Shown here piece by piece: positions 24,097-33,359 of a stretch of 64,000 nt of DNA. Position 1 is the first letter of the stretch, and every line of letters starts with the position of its first letter. Source of the DNA: Dyadobacter jiangsuensis (GTDB taxonomy: Bacteria > Bacteroidota > Bacteroidia > Cytophagales > Spirosomataceae); contig NZ_PYAS01000008.1 of NCBI RefSeq assembly GCF_003014695.1, positions 124,001 through 188,000 on the forward strand. Direction: 5' to 3'. A program made the position numbers and the translations under genes. A model generated the notes under the pieces. It saw nothing but the letters and a program-made list of their open reading frames with translations. It did not search any database and was not told the origin of the DNA.

Positions 24097-24582
24097 TTAA
24101 TCATTTTTAAAGTACAAATCAATCAATTTCCTGGCAGCATCAGACTCGACAATCATTCGAAGCCCGAACATATGTTTCGCTCCAAACCGCTGGTAATAGG
24201 GCATCAATCTATTTTTAGCATCGAAATAAATGAAGCCATCCATACCTTGATCCACAGATATTTTACAACATAGCGCAACCATAGCCTTTCCCACGCCATT
24301 ATATACTGGATTTCCATGTTTGTTTGCGTGACAAATCTCCATGTTTGTGCATTCGAGAATTCCAATCTCCGGTCTGAATGCTACCAATCCCTGGATTGTA
24401 GGGTCACGCAATGTTTGAAGTTTGTAAACAGAAAATTGTCTGATCAGGGCATTGAAATCAAAATGGAATGCATTCCGTGAAGCCGTTAATTCCTTGTGGC
24501 TCGCAGGTGACGCAATCGCATCGACCTTTTCACCCGTCGCATTGAATATGAAAGCTGATGATAGTGTGTATATTTTCTTCAT
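24097..24582 (-). CDS. GNAT-like N-acetyltransferase domain protein
   Basis: The 161-residue protein has the later part of the GNAT fold. LVAFRPEIGILECTNMEI fits the central strands, GVGKAMVALCCKISVDQGMDG fits the acetyl-CoA-binding loop and helix, and FIYFDAKNRLMPYYQRFGAKHM is a typical GNAT end. The usual RxxGxG/A loop is seen only as YNGVGKA. It forms a pair with the small gene eight bases downstream. GNAT proteins in such pairs can be toxins that acetylate aminoacyl-tRNA, but this is speculation here; a metabolic acetyltransferase is equally possible. Confidence 0.6.
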   Translation of the reverse strand: MKKIYTLSSAFIFNATGEKVDAIASPASHKELTASRNAFHFDFNALIRQFSVYKLQTLRDPTIQGLVAFRPEIGILECTNMEICHANKHGNPVYNGVGKAMVALCCKISVDQGMDGFIYFDAKNRLMPYYQRFGAKHMFGLRMIVESDAARKLIDLYFKND

Positions 24583-24640
24583 GGAACAAAATTACCGAAA
24601 CCGGTCGCAACGAACGGTTGTCGCTGCGACCGGCTGATAA

Positions 24641-26125
24641 TTAGTATTTGTCCCACCAGTTCTTCGCCCCCTTACTATTTCTACCGCCCAGTTTCTCCAA
24701 TGCCGTTCGGTAATGCGCGCCGTTGAGAGAGGCTTCCACGAGGGGGTAAGTCATGCGTTTGGAGATATCCGTAACGTCCGGGTCGAGAGAACCGGATGCA
24801 GGGAGGGCGAAAATGGCCTTGCCCGTGATCGGGTCCTTGAAATCGAGACGGAGGCGTTCCAGCCAGCCCTGAATGCCCTGGGTGTACATAGCGATCCATT
24901 TCTGGGAGCCAATGCTATCTTTCCATTTGGCCGCATTGTAGGGTACTTTTTTGAGGTAGGCCGTAATGTTTGCCTCGCCTACGCCCGCGAAATGCATAGA
25001 CGCCGACACTCCCTCCTGGTAATACTGAGCCGCCGTTCCGGTGAGCCCCACTTTCAGTTCCCTGGCCTGGATTTCGGCCAGCATGAATTTCACTTCGGCC
25101 AGATCCAGCCAGATCGTCGGGGCGGTGGCGCCTACCCCGTAGTTCGAAGGTAAACTCACTACGGTCGGGTCGCCGTTGGAGCTCGCTCCGCTGCTTGCCA
25201 TACCGTACGCTTCGCCCACGTAGTCATTGGTATTCAAAAGCGGTTGCGCGAACAAAGGCAGCCGGGGGTCGTTGTACAGTTTGAGGTAATCGATGAACGG
25301 CTTGGACATCGAGAAATCCACCCGCACTTTGAACGACTGGTTCATCGGGTTGTTGTTAGGCGGAGAAGACAACCAGCGAAACAGCGCACTTTGCTCCTGG
25401 GTTGTAATAATGCCGCCGTTGGCAGGATCAAGCGATTTTTTGATCGCTTCGGTCGCTTCGGCGGGTTTCGCGTCGATCATCCGCAAGGCAATGCGCATGC
25501 GGAGCGAGTTTGCGAAACGCTTCCAGGCATTTACATCACCTTCATATAACACATCGCCGGTAGCATAGCTTGGTTCACTCGCATCCAATACCTTCACCTG
25601 CTCGTCCAGCGTGGCCAGCAGGCCGGCATACACCTCCTCGCCGGTATTGTAGGCCGGGGTAACCTCATCGGCATTCAGCGCTTCGGTGTAAGGAATCGGA
25701 CCGCCGTAAATGTCCGTCAAAAAATGGTAGGTGTAGGCCTTCACAATCTCTGAAATCGCGATCCGGTTCTTGTAACCAGGGAATTTCGACTTCTCTTCCA
25801 CCTTTTGTGATTCTTGCAGCTCACTCAGCACATCGGTGTAAAAAGTGTTCCACATGATCTGGTTCGTATTCTCGCGGATCTGGTACCGGCTTTCGTCGGA
25901 ATAGTAGGTCGACGACCAGTATTGCGCGTAGTACATTCCGAAACGGCCGTTGTTCCACTCGTCGGTAATGTTGTTGGAAAAATTGTACTGGGCATTGGTG
26001 AGCAGCTGAGCCGAAGTGACATCCACTGCCCGATTGGGATCCTTATTGATTTCCTCAAAACCGTCGGTGCAAGCTAATGTCGACACCAGCAGCGAAGCAA
26101 TGGTTATTTTCCTGAAATTTTTCAT
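24641..26125 (-). CDS. SusD/RagB-type outer-membrane lipoprotein (SusD-like_2 group)
   Basis: The start is taken at the ATG at 26125, giving a clean lipoprotein signal (MKNFRKITIASLLVSTLAC, cysteine near residue 19). An ATG four codons upstream also exists. Of about 494 residues, CTDGFEEINKDPNRA near the start, RFANSLRMRIALRMID in the TPR-like part and LDLAEVKFMLAEIQAREL in the second half are typical of SusD-like_2 proteins. It works as the lid of the SusC transporter encoded 12 bases upstream, catching a nutrient, often a peptide or glycan. No enzyme or regulator is adjacent, so the substrate is unknown. Confidence 0.92.
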   Translation of the reverse strand: MKNFRKITIASLLVSTLACTDGFEEINKDPNRAVDVTSAQLLTNAQYNFSNNITDEWNNGRFGMYYAQYWSSTYYSDESRYQIRENTNQIMWNTFYTDVLSELQESQKVEEKSKFPGYKNRIAISEIVKAYTYHFLTDIYGGPIPYTEALNADEVTPAYNTGEEVYAGLLATLDEQVKVLDASEPSYATGDVLYEGDVNAWKRFANSLRMRIALRMIDAKPAEATEAIKKSLDPANGGIITTQEQSALFRWLSSPPNNNPMNQSFKVRVDFSMSKPFIDYLKLYNDPRLPLFAQPLLNTNDYVGEAYGMASSGASSNGDPTVVSLPSNYGVGATAPTIWLDLAEVKFMLAEIQARELKVGLTGTAAQYYQEGVSASMHFAGVGEANITAYLKKVPYNAAKWKDSIGSQKWIAMYTQGIQGWLERLRLDFKDPITGKAIFALPASGSLDPDVTDISKRMTYPLVEASLNGAHYRTALEKLGGRNSKGAKNWWDKY

Positions 26126-26137
26126 AGGTAGTTTCAT

Positions 26138-29100
26138 TTAAAATCCGAAAGAAACATTCACGCCCATCGAACGGACGGACGGCAATGCACCCCCTTCGAG
26201 CCCCTGCCAGTTGGAGATGGAGTTAGTGATCGCGGTGGGATCCACGTGTTTGGAATTTGATTTGATCAGCCACAGGTTCCGGCCTGTGAGCGACACACGT
26301 ACTTTACTGAACGGTGTTTTGGAAACCCATTCAGCGGGAAGGCTGTAACCCAGGTTGATCTCGCGCAGGTAAATGTAGCTCGCGTCGATCACGTCGATCG
26401 AATTGATGTTATACCCCCCGTTTCCATTGCTGCTGTAATGATCGCGGGCCGAAATCACGACGTCGTTGGGCGTACCGTCCTCTTTCACGCCCTCGGCAAT
26501 GATCCCGTCCTCACGAATGCTTCCGGTCGCGGTTTCTTCCAGGATACCGGTTTCACGGCCAAACATCTGGGTGGTTGAGAAAAAGCTCCCGCCTTTTTGG
26601 AAGTCGATCAGGACCGAAAGATTGAAACCTTTGTAACGGAATGCGTTGATCACGCCGCCCGTGAACGAAGGCAGCACGGAGCCAAGCACTTTCTGGTCAT
26701 CGGAACGCAGGTATATACCCTCCTCATTCACCACCTTCTGCCCCTTGTCATTGTACATGAAATCATACCCCACAATGGAGCCGAACGATTCCCCTTCACG
26801 CGCTTCGAGCTGTACCGCAAATGACGCATTGGCCAACACCATCGTCTTCTGATCGGCAGTGAGCCGCACGATTTTGTTGTTGTTCTTCGCCCAGTTAAGC
26901 GTAATGTCCCATTTAAATTGTTCGGTAGAAACCGGAGACGCATTCAGGCTAAGCTCAATACCCTTGTTTTCGAGCAAACCCGCATTCACATACTTATAAG
27001 TAGCCCCTGTGGCTGCCGAGCGGCTCAACGGAATGATCTGGTTACGCGTACGGCGGTTATAATACGACAAGTTTAACCCCAGGCGGTTATTAAAGACTTT
27101 GAATTCAGTACCAAACTCATACTCCGAGGTAATTTCGGGTTTCAAGTCCGGGTTTGGCAACGTGTTGGGGACCGCCACGCGCGAATAAGTACCGAAGGGC
27201 TGGTAGAGCAGGTATGCGAGCGTCACATTGTAAGGATCCGTGTCGTTACCCACCTGTGCCAGCGCCGCTCGGAGTTTCAGGAAATTCAGCCAGTTGGCGT
27301 CGATCAGGCTGGATGCGATCCAGGATATCGAGCCCGACGGATAGAAATAGGAATTGTTCTTCACCGGCAAGGTCGACGACCAGTCGTTCCGCGCACCCAG
27401 ATCTAGGAAGAGCATATCCTTATATCCTAATGAAGAACTCCCGAATACCGAGTTGATCCGCTTTTTGGTTTTCAAATCGGTAATATCCGGCCGTCCGATC
27501 GATGCTTCGAGGCTGAAAACATTCGAACTCAGGCCATCCACCGTCTTCGAAATATGCGTGGAGCCACTGCGGGTCATGCGGTTCACACCCACATTCGCAT
27601 TCCAGGAAAAGTCTTTGGTAAACGATTTATTATAGGACAGTAACCCTTGAAAGTTGTTTTCCAAATGGCTGTATTTACTCAGCCAGTATTGCGAAGTATA
27701 CTGCGAACCAATGGCCACCCGCTCTTCCTGTGTTTCAAAATAGGTGTCCGTCATATATTTCACCTCCGCGGTGAGCCCTTGGGCCAGCTGGTAACTGGCG
27801 CCGAGGTTCCCAAATACGCGCGTCCTGCCGTCCGTCTCGTAGTTTTTGTGCCTTACCCAGTACGGGTTATTCGAAAACCGCGGCGTCGGGTTGAACCAAG
27901 ATGAGCGGTTCCATGTCAGTTGCGTACCGTCCGGAAGCTCGTACTCCTTCATTTTGTTGAAATCAACCTGCCGCTGGCCCCATTGGGTAAACTGTACCAT
28001 CACATTCCCGCCGTCGTCGCCATAGCCGGTACCCGGCCTGCCTTTGGCCGAGTGCGTTACAAAATTACCCGAACCTGAAATAGTCAGGTTCTTGATGGCC
28101 TGGTAACTGGCATTAATGCTTGCATTATGGCGCACCAGTTTGGAATTGGGCAGGATAAATTTCTGGTCAAAGTTAGAATACGAAATGCGGTAGGAGCCTT
28201 TGTCGGTGGCCCCGTCGAGCGCAATGTTGTGGTTAAATGTGCCGCCTGTCTCGAAAAAGCTCCTGATATTGTTGGGCTGCGCTTCCCAGGGCACCACTTT
28301 ACCGAAATCGGGGTTGCCGTGGTCTTTGTCCCAGCTCCAGTAAGGTCGGTAAAGCTGTCCTTCGAACTTCGGCCCCCACGATTCGTCCGTCGCATATTCC
28401 GGAAGCAGATCATACGGGCCGCGCCCATCGTTGTCGTCGTAGCTACCCTTCCGGTCGGCCGGGAATGCTTCGGGGTTTTGGTTGTAATAAAGCTTTTGAA
28501 AAGCAAAGCCACCGCCATACTTGTTCTGGTAGCGGGGCAGCTTGTATACTTTATCGATATTATACCCAAAAGAATAGGACAGATTGGGTTTGGCCGACTT
28601 ACCTCCCTTTTTGGTAGTAACTACAATAACTCCGTTCGCGCCCCGGCTTCCGTACAAAGCTGTTGCAGCCGCTCCTTTGAGCACGGTCACATTCTCCACG
28701 TCGGCGGGGTTCAGGTCCTGAATGGAGTTTCCGAAATCATAGCCTCCCGCACCGCGCTGCTGTTCAAGCGAGTTGGTGTTCCGGTTTTCCATCGGCATGC
28801 CGTCCACCACGAAGAGCGGATTGTTGTTCCCGTAAATCGTGTTGATACCCCGGATATTGATCTTCGCAGAGCCGCCCATCGAGCCGGTGTTACCCGCTAC
28901 CTGTACGCCCGCGAGCTTACCCGAGAGCGAATGCACGAGGTTGGCTTCCCGTACATTGCTCAGTTCTCCCCCATCGAGCTTCTGCGCCCCGAAACCGATC
29001 GATTTTTCCTCCCGCTTGATCCCCAGCGCGGTTACCACCACTTCGCCCAGCTGCCGCGTGTCTTCCGCCAATGTGACGTCCAGCTTCGAACGACTGCCCA

Positions 29101-29353
29101 CCTTGATTTCCTGGGTTACAAAACCAATGTAACTGAACACCAGCACAGTAGTATCCCCTCCCGCCTTAATGGAATATGCGCCGTTGCCGTCTGTTTGAGT
29201 CCCGATGTTTGCATTTCTGACCTTGATGTTAACCCCCGCAAGCGGGGTCCCGTCGTCCTGGGCAGTCACCGAGCCGGTCACCGTCCTCTCCTGAGCGATA
29301 GCATGCATTGCCGGCAGCAAAAGCATGCACCATAGTGAATAGATATTTTTCAT
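26138..29353 (-). CDS. SusC/RagA-type TonB-dependent transporter
   Basis: The start at 29353 (MKNIYSLWCMLLLPAMHAIAQ) gives a standard signal peptide; an in-frame start ten codons upstream does not. About 1071 residues. An N-terminal carboxypeptidase-regulatory-like domain (VTGSVTAQDDGTPLAGVNIKVR-type sequence from about 25 on) is followed by the TonB-box area EVVVTALGIKREEKS. The plug holds GKLAGVQV, KINIRGINTIYG, DVENVTVLKGAAATALYGSR and GVIVVTTKKG. The 22-strand barrel ends SMGVNVSFGF. There is no STN domain, so no direct link to an anti-sigma factor is expected. It is transcribed just ahead of its SusD partner. Confidence 0.94.
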   Translation of the reverse strand: MKNIYSLWCMLLLPAMHAIAQERTVTGSVTAQDDGTPLAGVNIKVRNANIGTQTDGNGAYSIKAGGDTTVLVFSYIGFVTQEIKVGSRSKLDVTLAEDTRQLGEVVVTALGIKREEKSIGFGAQKLDGGELSNVREANLVHSLSGKLAGVQVAGNTGSMGGSAKINIRGINTIYGNNNPLFVVDGMPMENRNTNSLEQQRGAGGYDFGNSIQDLNPADVENVTVLKGAAATALYGSRGANGVIVVTTKKGGKSAKPNLSYSFGYNIDKVYKLPRYQNKYGGGFAFQKLYYNQNPEAFPADRKGSYDDNDGRGPYDLLPEYATDESWGPKFEGQLYRPYWSWDKDHGNPDFGKVVPWEAQPNNIRSFFETGGTFNHNIALDGATDKGSYRISYSNFDQKFILPNSKLVRHNASINASYQAIKNLTISGSGNFVTHSAKGRPGTGYGDDGGNVMVQFTQWGQRQVDFNKMKEYELPDGTQLTWNRSSWFNPTPRFSNNPYWVRHKNYETDGRTRVFGNLGASYQLAQGLTAEVKYMTDTYFETQEERVAIGSQYTSQYWLSKYSHLENNFQGLLSYNKSFTKDFSWNANVGVNRMTRSGSTHISKTVDGLSSNVFSLEASIGRPDITDLKTKKRINSVFGSSSLGYKDMLFLDLGARNDWSSTLPVKNNSYFYPSGSISWIASSLIDANWLNFLKLRAALAQVGNDTDPYNVTLAYLLYQPFGTYSRVAVPNTLPNPDLKPEITSEYEFGTEFKVFNNRLGLNLSYYNRRTRNQIIPLSRSAATGATYKYVNAGLLENKGIELSLNASPVSTEQFKWDITLNWAKNNNKIVRLTADQKTMVLANASFAVQLEAREGESFGSIVGYDFMYNDKGQKVVNEEGIYLRSDDQKVLGSVLPSFTGGVINAFRYKGFNLSVLIDFQKGGSFFSTTQMFGRETGILEETATGSIREDGIIAEGVKEDGTPNDVVISARDHYSSNGNGGYNINSIDVIDASYIYLREINLGYSLPAEWVSKTPFSKVRVSLTGRNLWLIKSNSKHVDPTAITNSISNWQGLEGGALPSVRSMGVNVSFGF

Positions 29354-29445
29354 GGTATATATGGATTGATAAAAAATACGCACGTATGCCGGCGGGTAGG
29401 ACGCGGCGAGGAGTGAAGCAATGCAACAGGCAAAATGCTCCCCTG

Positions 29446-29465
29446 CACCGGCGGTGTGGCCGGTG
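29446..29465 (-). terminator. Weak inverted repeat after the NTF2-like gene
   Basis: CACCGGC at 29446-29452 and GCCGGTG at 29459-29465 can form a seven-pair hairpin with a six-base loop. It lies between the end of the minus-strand gene at 29487 and the SusC start. No T-tract follows, so a terminator role is uncertain. Confidence 0.3.
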
Positions 29466-29486
29466 TAAAATGAAATGCGTTAGTTT

Positions 29487-30416
29487 TTAACGAAACAGGC
29501 TAACCTGCTCGGCAACGATCTTCCAGCCTTCGGGCCGGTGCTGCCAGACGCGGGTAAAGAATCCTTCCACAGTTTTATCGCCCTTCACGGCATTGGCTTT
29601 GCCGAAACAATAAGCGAGGTCACCTGCTTTGGAAATTCCTTGTCCTGACCTGATAAATTGGTATGATTGAATCTCCTGCTGGGTTATTGTACCAAGCGCC
29701 TCCGCCTTGGTCTTTCCGAATGGCCGGTCGCTCCTTAGTAACACAACTTCATCGGCCAAAAATTGTTGGTAGGCCTGTCCGGCGTCCTTGCCAGCTGCCG
29801 ACAGAAATGCATCTTCCGTTTTCCAGGGGAGCGGGTCTCCGTCTTTCCCTTGTCCCGCCGGCAAAATATAGTCGTAATCCGTTTCCCGTTCAGGCTCCGG
29901 ATCGCTCCGGAATGCCTCCACGTGGTTTCGATCCTGGGAATGGATCACACCGCCATCCAGCATGACCTTGAACTGGCCGGCGGCGTTCTTTTTCCAAATT
30001 GAAAAGAAATACCCCGAGCCGACGGCATTCTGCCCGCGCTCGGCAATGAACTGGAAAGGCCCGGAAGTAAAACCAATATCGCCGTTCCGCGAAACCTGGG
30101 CTATGATAGGGTACCATTTCAGCAGCTGCTTACTGCCTTTGGGCGCCTTGCCGTATTCCGCGATGCCATTCACGGCTCCTTCTCCGTTAAAGATAACTCC
30201 CGAGCTATCCAGGTAAGCCAGAAAAGCGGTGGGTACATCCGTGGCCTCGGCCTTCGCCGCAAAAGCTTTTTCCTCTGCTATCAGCGAGATGACATTCGGA
30301 TCAACCTGCTGTGACTGTGCACTATATACGCAACCCAATACCAATGCAGCGCAAAGCGGCCGACACCGGCGTAAGGACCGGGCGGCATGGTGCAAAATAA
30401 GGAGGAACGGATACAT
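29487..30416 (-). CDS. Secreted protein with two NTF2-like (DUF4440/SnoaL-type) domains
   Basis: The 309-residue protein begins with an arginine-rich N-terminus and a hydrophobic stretch (LCAALVLGCVYSAQSQQ) that fits a signal peptide ending near residue 36. Two related cone-like domains follow. The first (about 38-170) has IAEEKAFAAKAEATDVPTAF and the ending SGYFFSIWKKNAAGQFKVML. The second (about 195-309) has ENEDAFL-like WKTEDAFLSAAGKDAGQAY and ends FTRVWQHRPEGWKIVAEQVS. Both endings are typical of DUF4440. No function is assigned. It lies upstream of the SusCD pair on the same strand, 133 bases away, and may be transcribed separately. Confidence 0.75.
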   Translation of the reverse strand: MYPFLLILHHAARSLRRCRPLCAALVLGCVYSAQSQQVDPNVISLIAEEKAFAAKAEATDVPTAFLAYLDSSGVIFNGEGAVNGIAEYGKAPKGSKQLLKWYPIIAQVSRNGDIGFTSGPFQFIAERGQNAVGSGYFFSIWKKNAAGQFKVMLDGGVIHSQDRNHVEAFRSDPEPERETDYDYILPAGQGKDGDPLPWKTEDAFLSAAGKDAGQAYQQFLADEVVLLRSDRPFGKTKAEALGTITQQEIQSYQFIRSGQGISKAGDLAYCFGKANAVKGDKTVEGFFTRVWQHRPEGWKIVAEQVSLFR

Positions 30417-30595
30417 TGGAACGATCTAGTCAGGAGTTATAACACAATGATACAGCATCTTACGGAATAGTAAAAGCAGCGAACCGCACTGTCGACGAAC
30501 GACCCCAAGTATCGGCCAAATGCATTTGTAGAATAAAAATGTCGTACTATTGCCTCAATGCGCCATTCGTCGTTTTTTTGATGTATTTAAACAAA

Positions 30596-30628
30596 CAATC
30601 CCGCCCCAGTAGACCAGGAACGGGATTG
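30596..30628 (-). terminator. Intrinsic terminator after the CHRD gene
   Basis: CAATCCCG (30596-30603) and CGGGATTG (30621-30628) form an eight-pair stem. On the minus strand it is followed by TTTGTTTAAATAC. It starts 21 bases past the stop of the CHRD protein gene, a good position for termination. Confidence 0.6.
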
Positions 30629-30649
30629 CATTCAAATGCCCCGAAAAGA

Positions 30650-31498
30650 TCAGAACACGATCTGAGCGCGGATTTCTCCGGCCGGATGGAGCACATTATG
30701 GATATTGAAATAATACAGCCCGTTCAGCAGCTCGGTTTCCTTGATCTTCACGCCGTCGACTATCACCGAATTGGAGAATTCTCCCGATAAGGTTTTGGGG
30801 AAATTGGTGAAAAAGTCGTGCTGAATGGGCGCATTGGCGCCCGGCGCCGCTGTACCGTGAATGTGGGAGCCTGTCGGAGTCGCTTCCAGGTCTTTCCATT
30901 TGATGAAATAGCTCAGCAATTTGGTCGATTTGTTGTACATCACGTCCACGGTTCCCGTTCCGGCGGAAACAACGGGCGGCACCTGCTGCGATCCTTGGAG
31001 CAGCAAACCCTTGGCGACCACAATATGCGGCTGGTCGTAAAACTCGATTTGCCCCCGAATCTCGCCACCCGGGTTGGTAGGTGTGTGAATATTGAAATAG
31101 TAGAGCCCGTTCAGCAGGTCACTTTCGTTGATAGCCGTTCCATCTACGACCACCGAAGTCGAGTACATACCCGTTGTTGTTTTCGGAATAGCCGAAAAGA
31201 AATCGAATTTGACACCTGCATTGGTTCCGCGCGCCGCGGTCCCGTGTATGTGCGCACCCGTAGGAATGCCTGTCAGATTGGCCCAATTGAGCGTAAATGT
31301 GAGCAAGTGCGTCGTTTTGTTGTACGATACATCGGCCCAGCCGGTAGCCTGGGTTTCTTTTGCCGGCGTTTCCTGCGAACCGCTCAGCGGTAAACCATTT
31401 TGCCTGACAACATCCTGCGGGGTATCGTGGTCGTCACATGCTGCGAACAGCGCGACAAGCAGCCATACCAGTCCAAACTTAGATAGAACTTTCATCAT
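30650..31498 (-). CDS. Lipoprotein with two CHRD domains
   Basis: The 282-residue protein has a lipoprotein signal (SKFGLVWLLVALFAAC, then DDHDTPQ). Two tandem CHRD (chordin-like) domains follow at about 35-155 and 160-282. They share LPLSGSQETP versus LLLQGSQQVPP at the start, GAHIHGTAARG versus GSHIHGTAAPG in the middle, and LLNGLYYFNIHTPTNPGGEIRGQI versus LLNGLYYFNIHNVLHPAGEIRAQI-like endings. CHRD domains in bacteria are of unknown function; the conserved HIHG and NIH histidines could bind metal. The gene is monocistronic and divergent from the LytS gene. Confidence 0.88.
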   Translation of the reverse strand: MMKVLSKFGLVWLLVALFAACDDHDTPQDVVRQNGLPLSGSQETPAKETQATGWADVSYNKTTHLLTFTLNWANLTGIPTGAHIHGTAARGTNAGVKFDFFSAIPKTTTGMYSTSVVVDGTAINESDLLNGLYYFNIHTPTNPGGEIRGQIEFYDQPHIVVAKGLLLQGSQQVPPVVSAGTGTVDVMYNKSTKLLSYFIKWKDLEATPTGSHIHGTAAPGANAPIQHDFFTNFPKTLSGEFSNSVIVDGVKIKETELLNGLYYFNIHNVLHPAGEIRAQIVF

Positions 31499-31717
31499 TT
31501 GGTTTTGTTGGGTTGAGTTGAAAGATTTATATAAAGTATTCCTTTAAAATTACAATTAAATAAGCATAGTTGCAGGAAATCCGGATCAATAAAACGTTAA
31601 GAAATAGTGACTTGCGGCATTCCGGCATTTCCTCTACTTTTTCGGGCGTTGGTCGATATAATTTCAGCTCCTCCGATCTTTTCCATTCATTTACCACATC
31701 ATTTCAAAAACACGCCT

Positions 31718-32806
31718 ATGGACACGGCCTTCCTGGAAAAGCAAGTACGGCTTCCGTTCTCGAACCGGACGGTTTCAGTCAAATATGCACTGGTGCATGC
31801 CTGTTACTGGCTGCTGGTGACGGGCTTTTTCCTGTATGAAAAGCGCTACCTGATTTTCAAGGCAAGCCTTAACTATTTCGCGATCTGCGTGGCCGCCCGT
31901 GTGATCCTGCTGATCGTCATCGCGTACCTGAACCTCCATTACTTTTTGCCCAAATACCTGTCAGGGAAAAAGTACGGTCAGTATTTCGGGATGGTGCTGC
32001 TATCCATCCTCGGGTATCTCTTCATTCAATCTTTCTTTGACTACTATCTGTACGGGTACGTGATCGGCCCCATGCGGAACAGCAACATCGTGGAAGCGCT
32101 GTCCTATAACTTTTTCAGCACCCTGTGGTACCTGGCGCTGATGGTCGCCCTCAAACTGAGCATCGACTGGTACGAGCAGCAGCGTATCCTGCAAAAGATC
32201 GTGGTCGAAAAGCTGAATGCGGAAGTGAATTTCCTGCGCTCGCAGGTGAACCCGCATTTTCTTTTCAACATTCTCAACAATCTCTATGCATTAACCTTGA
32301 AGAAATCGGATCTGGCGCCGGAAGTGGTACTGAAACTATCCGAAATGATGGAATACATGCTCTACGACAGCGACGACAGTACGGTTTCGCTCGACAAGGA
32401 AATCAGCTATTTGCACAACTACATCGAACTCGAAAGGATCCGCTACGATAATAATCCGGACATTTCGCTGGAAGTAGCCGGTAACACCGACGGAAAGGAA
32501 ATCGCCCCGCTCCTGCTATTGCCATTGGTCGAAAACGCATTCAAGCACGGTGTAAGCCGCAAGTCGGAACAAGGCTGGTTGCATGGCAAGATTCACATCG
32601 GTCCTTCGGCCCTGGAAGTGACGATTGAAAACAGTAAATCGAGTCCCGCGCGAAACGCCGCGGCCAATGATAGTAAAGGGGGCATCGGCCTCGCCAACCT
32701 CCGCAAGCGGCTGGAACTGCTGTACCCCTCGCGCCACAGCCTGCGGATCGATGATCAACAGGAGCGTTTCAGTGTTTTTATGGAAATCAATTTGGCCAAT
32801 GTATAA
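31718..32806 (+). CDS. LytS/YehU-type sensor histidine kinase
   Basis: The start at 31718 (MDTAFLEKQVRLPF) is preferred over upstream in-frame codons because the N-terminal sequence before it is unlike the family. About 362 residues. Four hydrophobic helices occupy about 22-145 (YALVHACYWLLVTGFFLY, VAARVILLIVIAYL, FGMVLLSILGYLFIQSFF and YNFFSTLWYLALMVALKL). The His_kinase block is LRSQVNPHFLFNILNNLYAL, where the histidine of NPHFLFN is phosphorylated. The ATPase part has LLLPLVENAFKHGV and GGIGLANLRKRLELLYP. No periplasmic sensor domain is visible. It is separated from its likely partner LytTR regulator by two small secreted-protein genes, all on one strand with short gaps. Confidence 0.93.
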   Translation: MDTAFLEKQVRLPFSNRTVSVKYALVHACYWLLVTGFFLYEKRYLIFKASLNYFAICVAARVILLIVIAYLNLHYFLPKYLSGKKYGQYFGMVLLSILGYLFIQSFFDYYLYGYVIGPMRNSNIVEALSYNFFSTLWYLALMVALKLSIDWYEQQRILQKIVVEKLNAEVNFLRSQVNPHFLFNILNNLYALTLKKSDLAPEVVLKLSEMMEYMLYDSDDSTVSLDKEISYLHNYIELERIRYDNNPDISLEVAGNTDGKEIAPLLLLPLVENAFKHGVSRKSEQGWLHGKIHIGPSALEVTIENSKSSPARNAAANDSKGGIGLANLRKRLELLYPSRHSLRIDDQQERFSVFMEINLANV

Positions 32807-32818
32807 TCAGAATCAGTC

Positions 32819-33343
32819 ATGAAAAGATCCATCCGGTTTTCACTTTTACTGCTCATGGGTTGGACCGCACTCGGTTGGACCGCACCCGGTTGGGTCGCAC
32901 CCGCATACCTGGTCTCACCCGAGCCTGAGGTATTTGTTGCCGCCACCCCTTGCGATGCCGTTCCGAGGCACCTGCTGGCCATTCCTGACAATCTGGATTG
33001 TGAAATGATTAAATGGCGCCTCACGCTACGCCGCGACCCACGTAACCTCGGCCGCGACGATTTCAAACTCCAATACACCTACGGCATCACCAAGCCCGGG
33101 ACGCAGGGCTTCATGAACGATGGTTTCAGCAAAGAGATTTCGGGTAAATGGGTTATTTCCGGAAACACCGGCAAAACACCCGGCAAGCAGATTTTCACCT
33201 TGGAGCCAACTGCATCCGAAAGCAAAATCACCCTTTTGCAAATGAGCGACCGCATGCTGCATTTGCTGGATACACAAGGTAATTTAATGATCGGCAATGC
33301 GGGTTTCAGTTATACCTTCAACAAACAGAATGCGAATCTGTAA
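32819..33343 (+). CDS. Secreted NlpE-like protein with repeat in the signal peptide
   Basis: The 174-residue protein starts 12 bases after the kinase stop. The signal peptide contains three pentapeptide copies (GWTAL, GWTAP, GWVAP). The mature part has one cysteine in ATPCDAV and another in NLDCEMIKWRLTLRRDP, then GKWVISGNTG, KITLLQMSDRMLHLLD and GFSYTFNKQ. The pattern PC, then C, KW, DP, GKW, LL, LD, SYTFN is shared with the next gene and resembles the small beta-barrel NlpE N-terminal domain. I infer an envelope sensor or stress protein linked to the kinase; function is not shown. Confidence 0.65.
   Translation: MKRSIRFSLLLLMGWTALGWTAPGWVAPAYLVSPEPEVFVAATPCDAVPRHLLAIPDNLDCEMIKWRLTLRRDPRNLGRDDFKLQYTYGITKPGTQGFMNDGFSKEISGKWVISGNTGKTPGKQIFTLEPTASESKITLLQMSDRMLHLLDTQGNLMIGNAGFSYTFNKQNANL
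32858..32902 (+). repeat. Three 15-base tandem repeats inside a signal peptide
   Basis: Units at 32858-32872, 32873-32887 and 32888-32902 start GGTTGG and code for GWTAL, GWTAP and GWVAP. The first two differ at one or two bases. Copy-number change would keep the frame and alter signal-peptide length. Confidence 0.85.
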
Positions 33344-33359
33344 CAAACGTCCGTTAGCC

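Noticed and set aside
28127..29335. 402-codon frame opposite the SusC gene
   Set aside because: It is antisense to a clear SusC protein; the length reflects base composition only.
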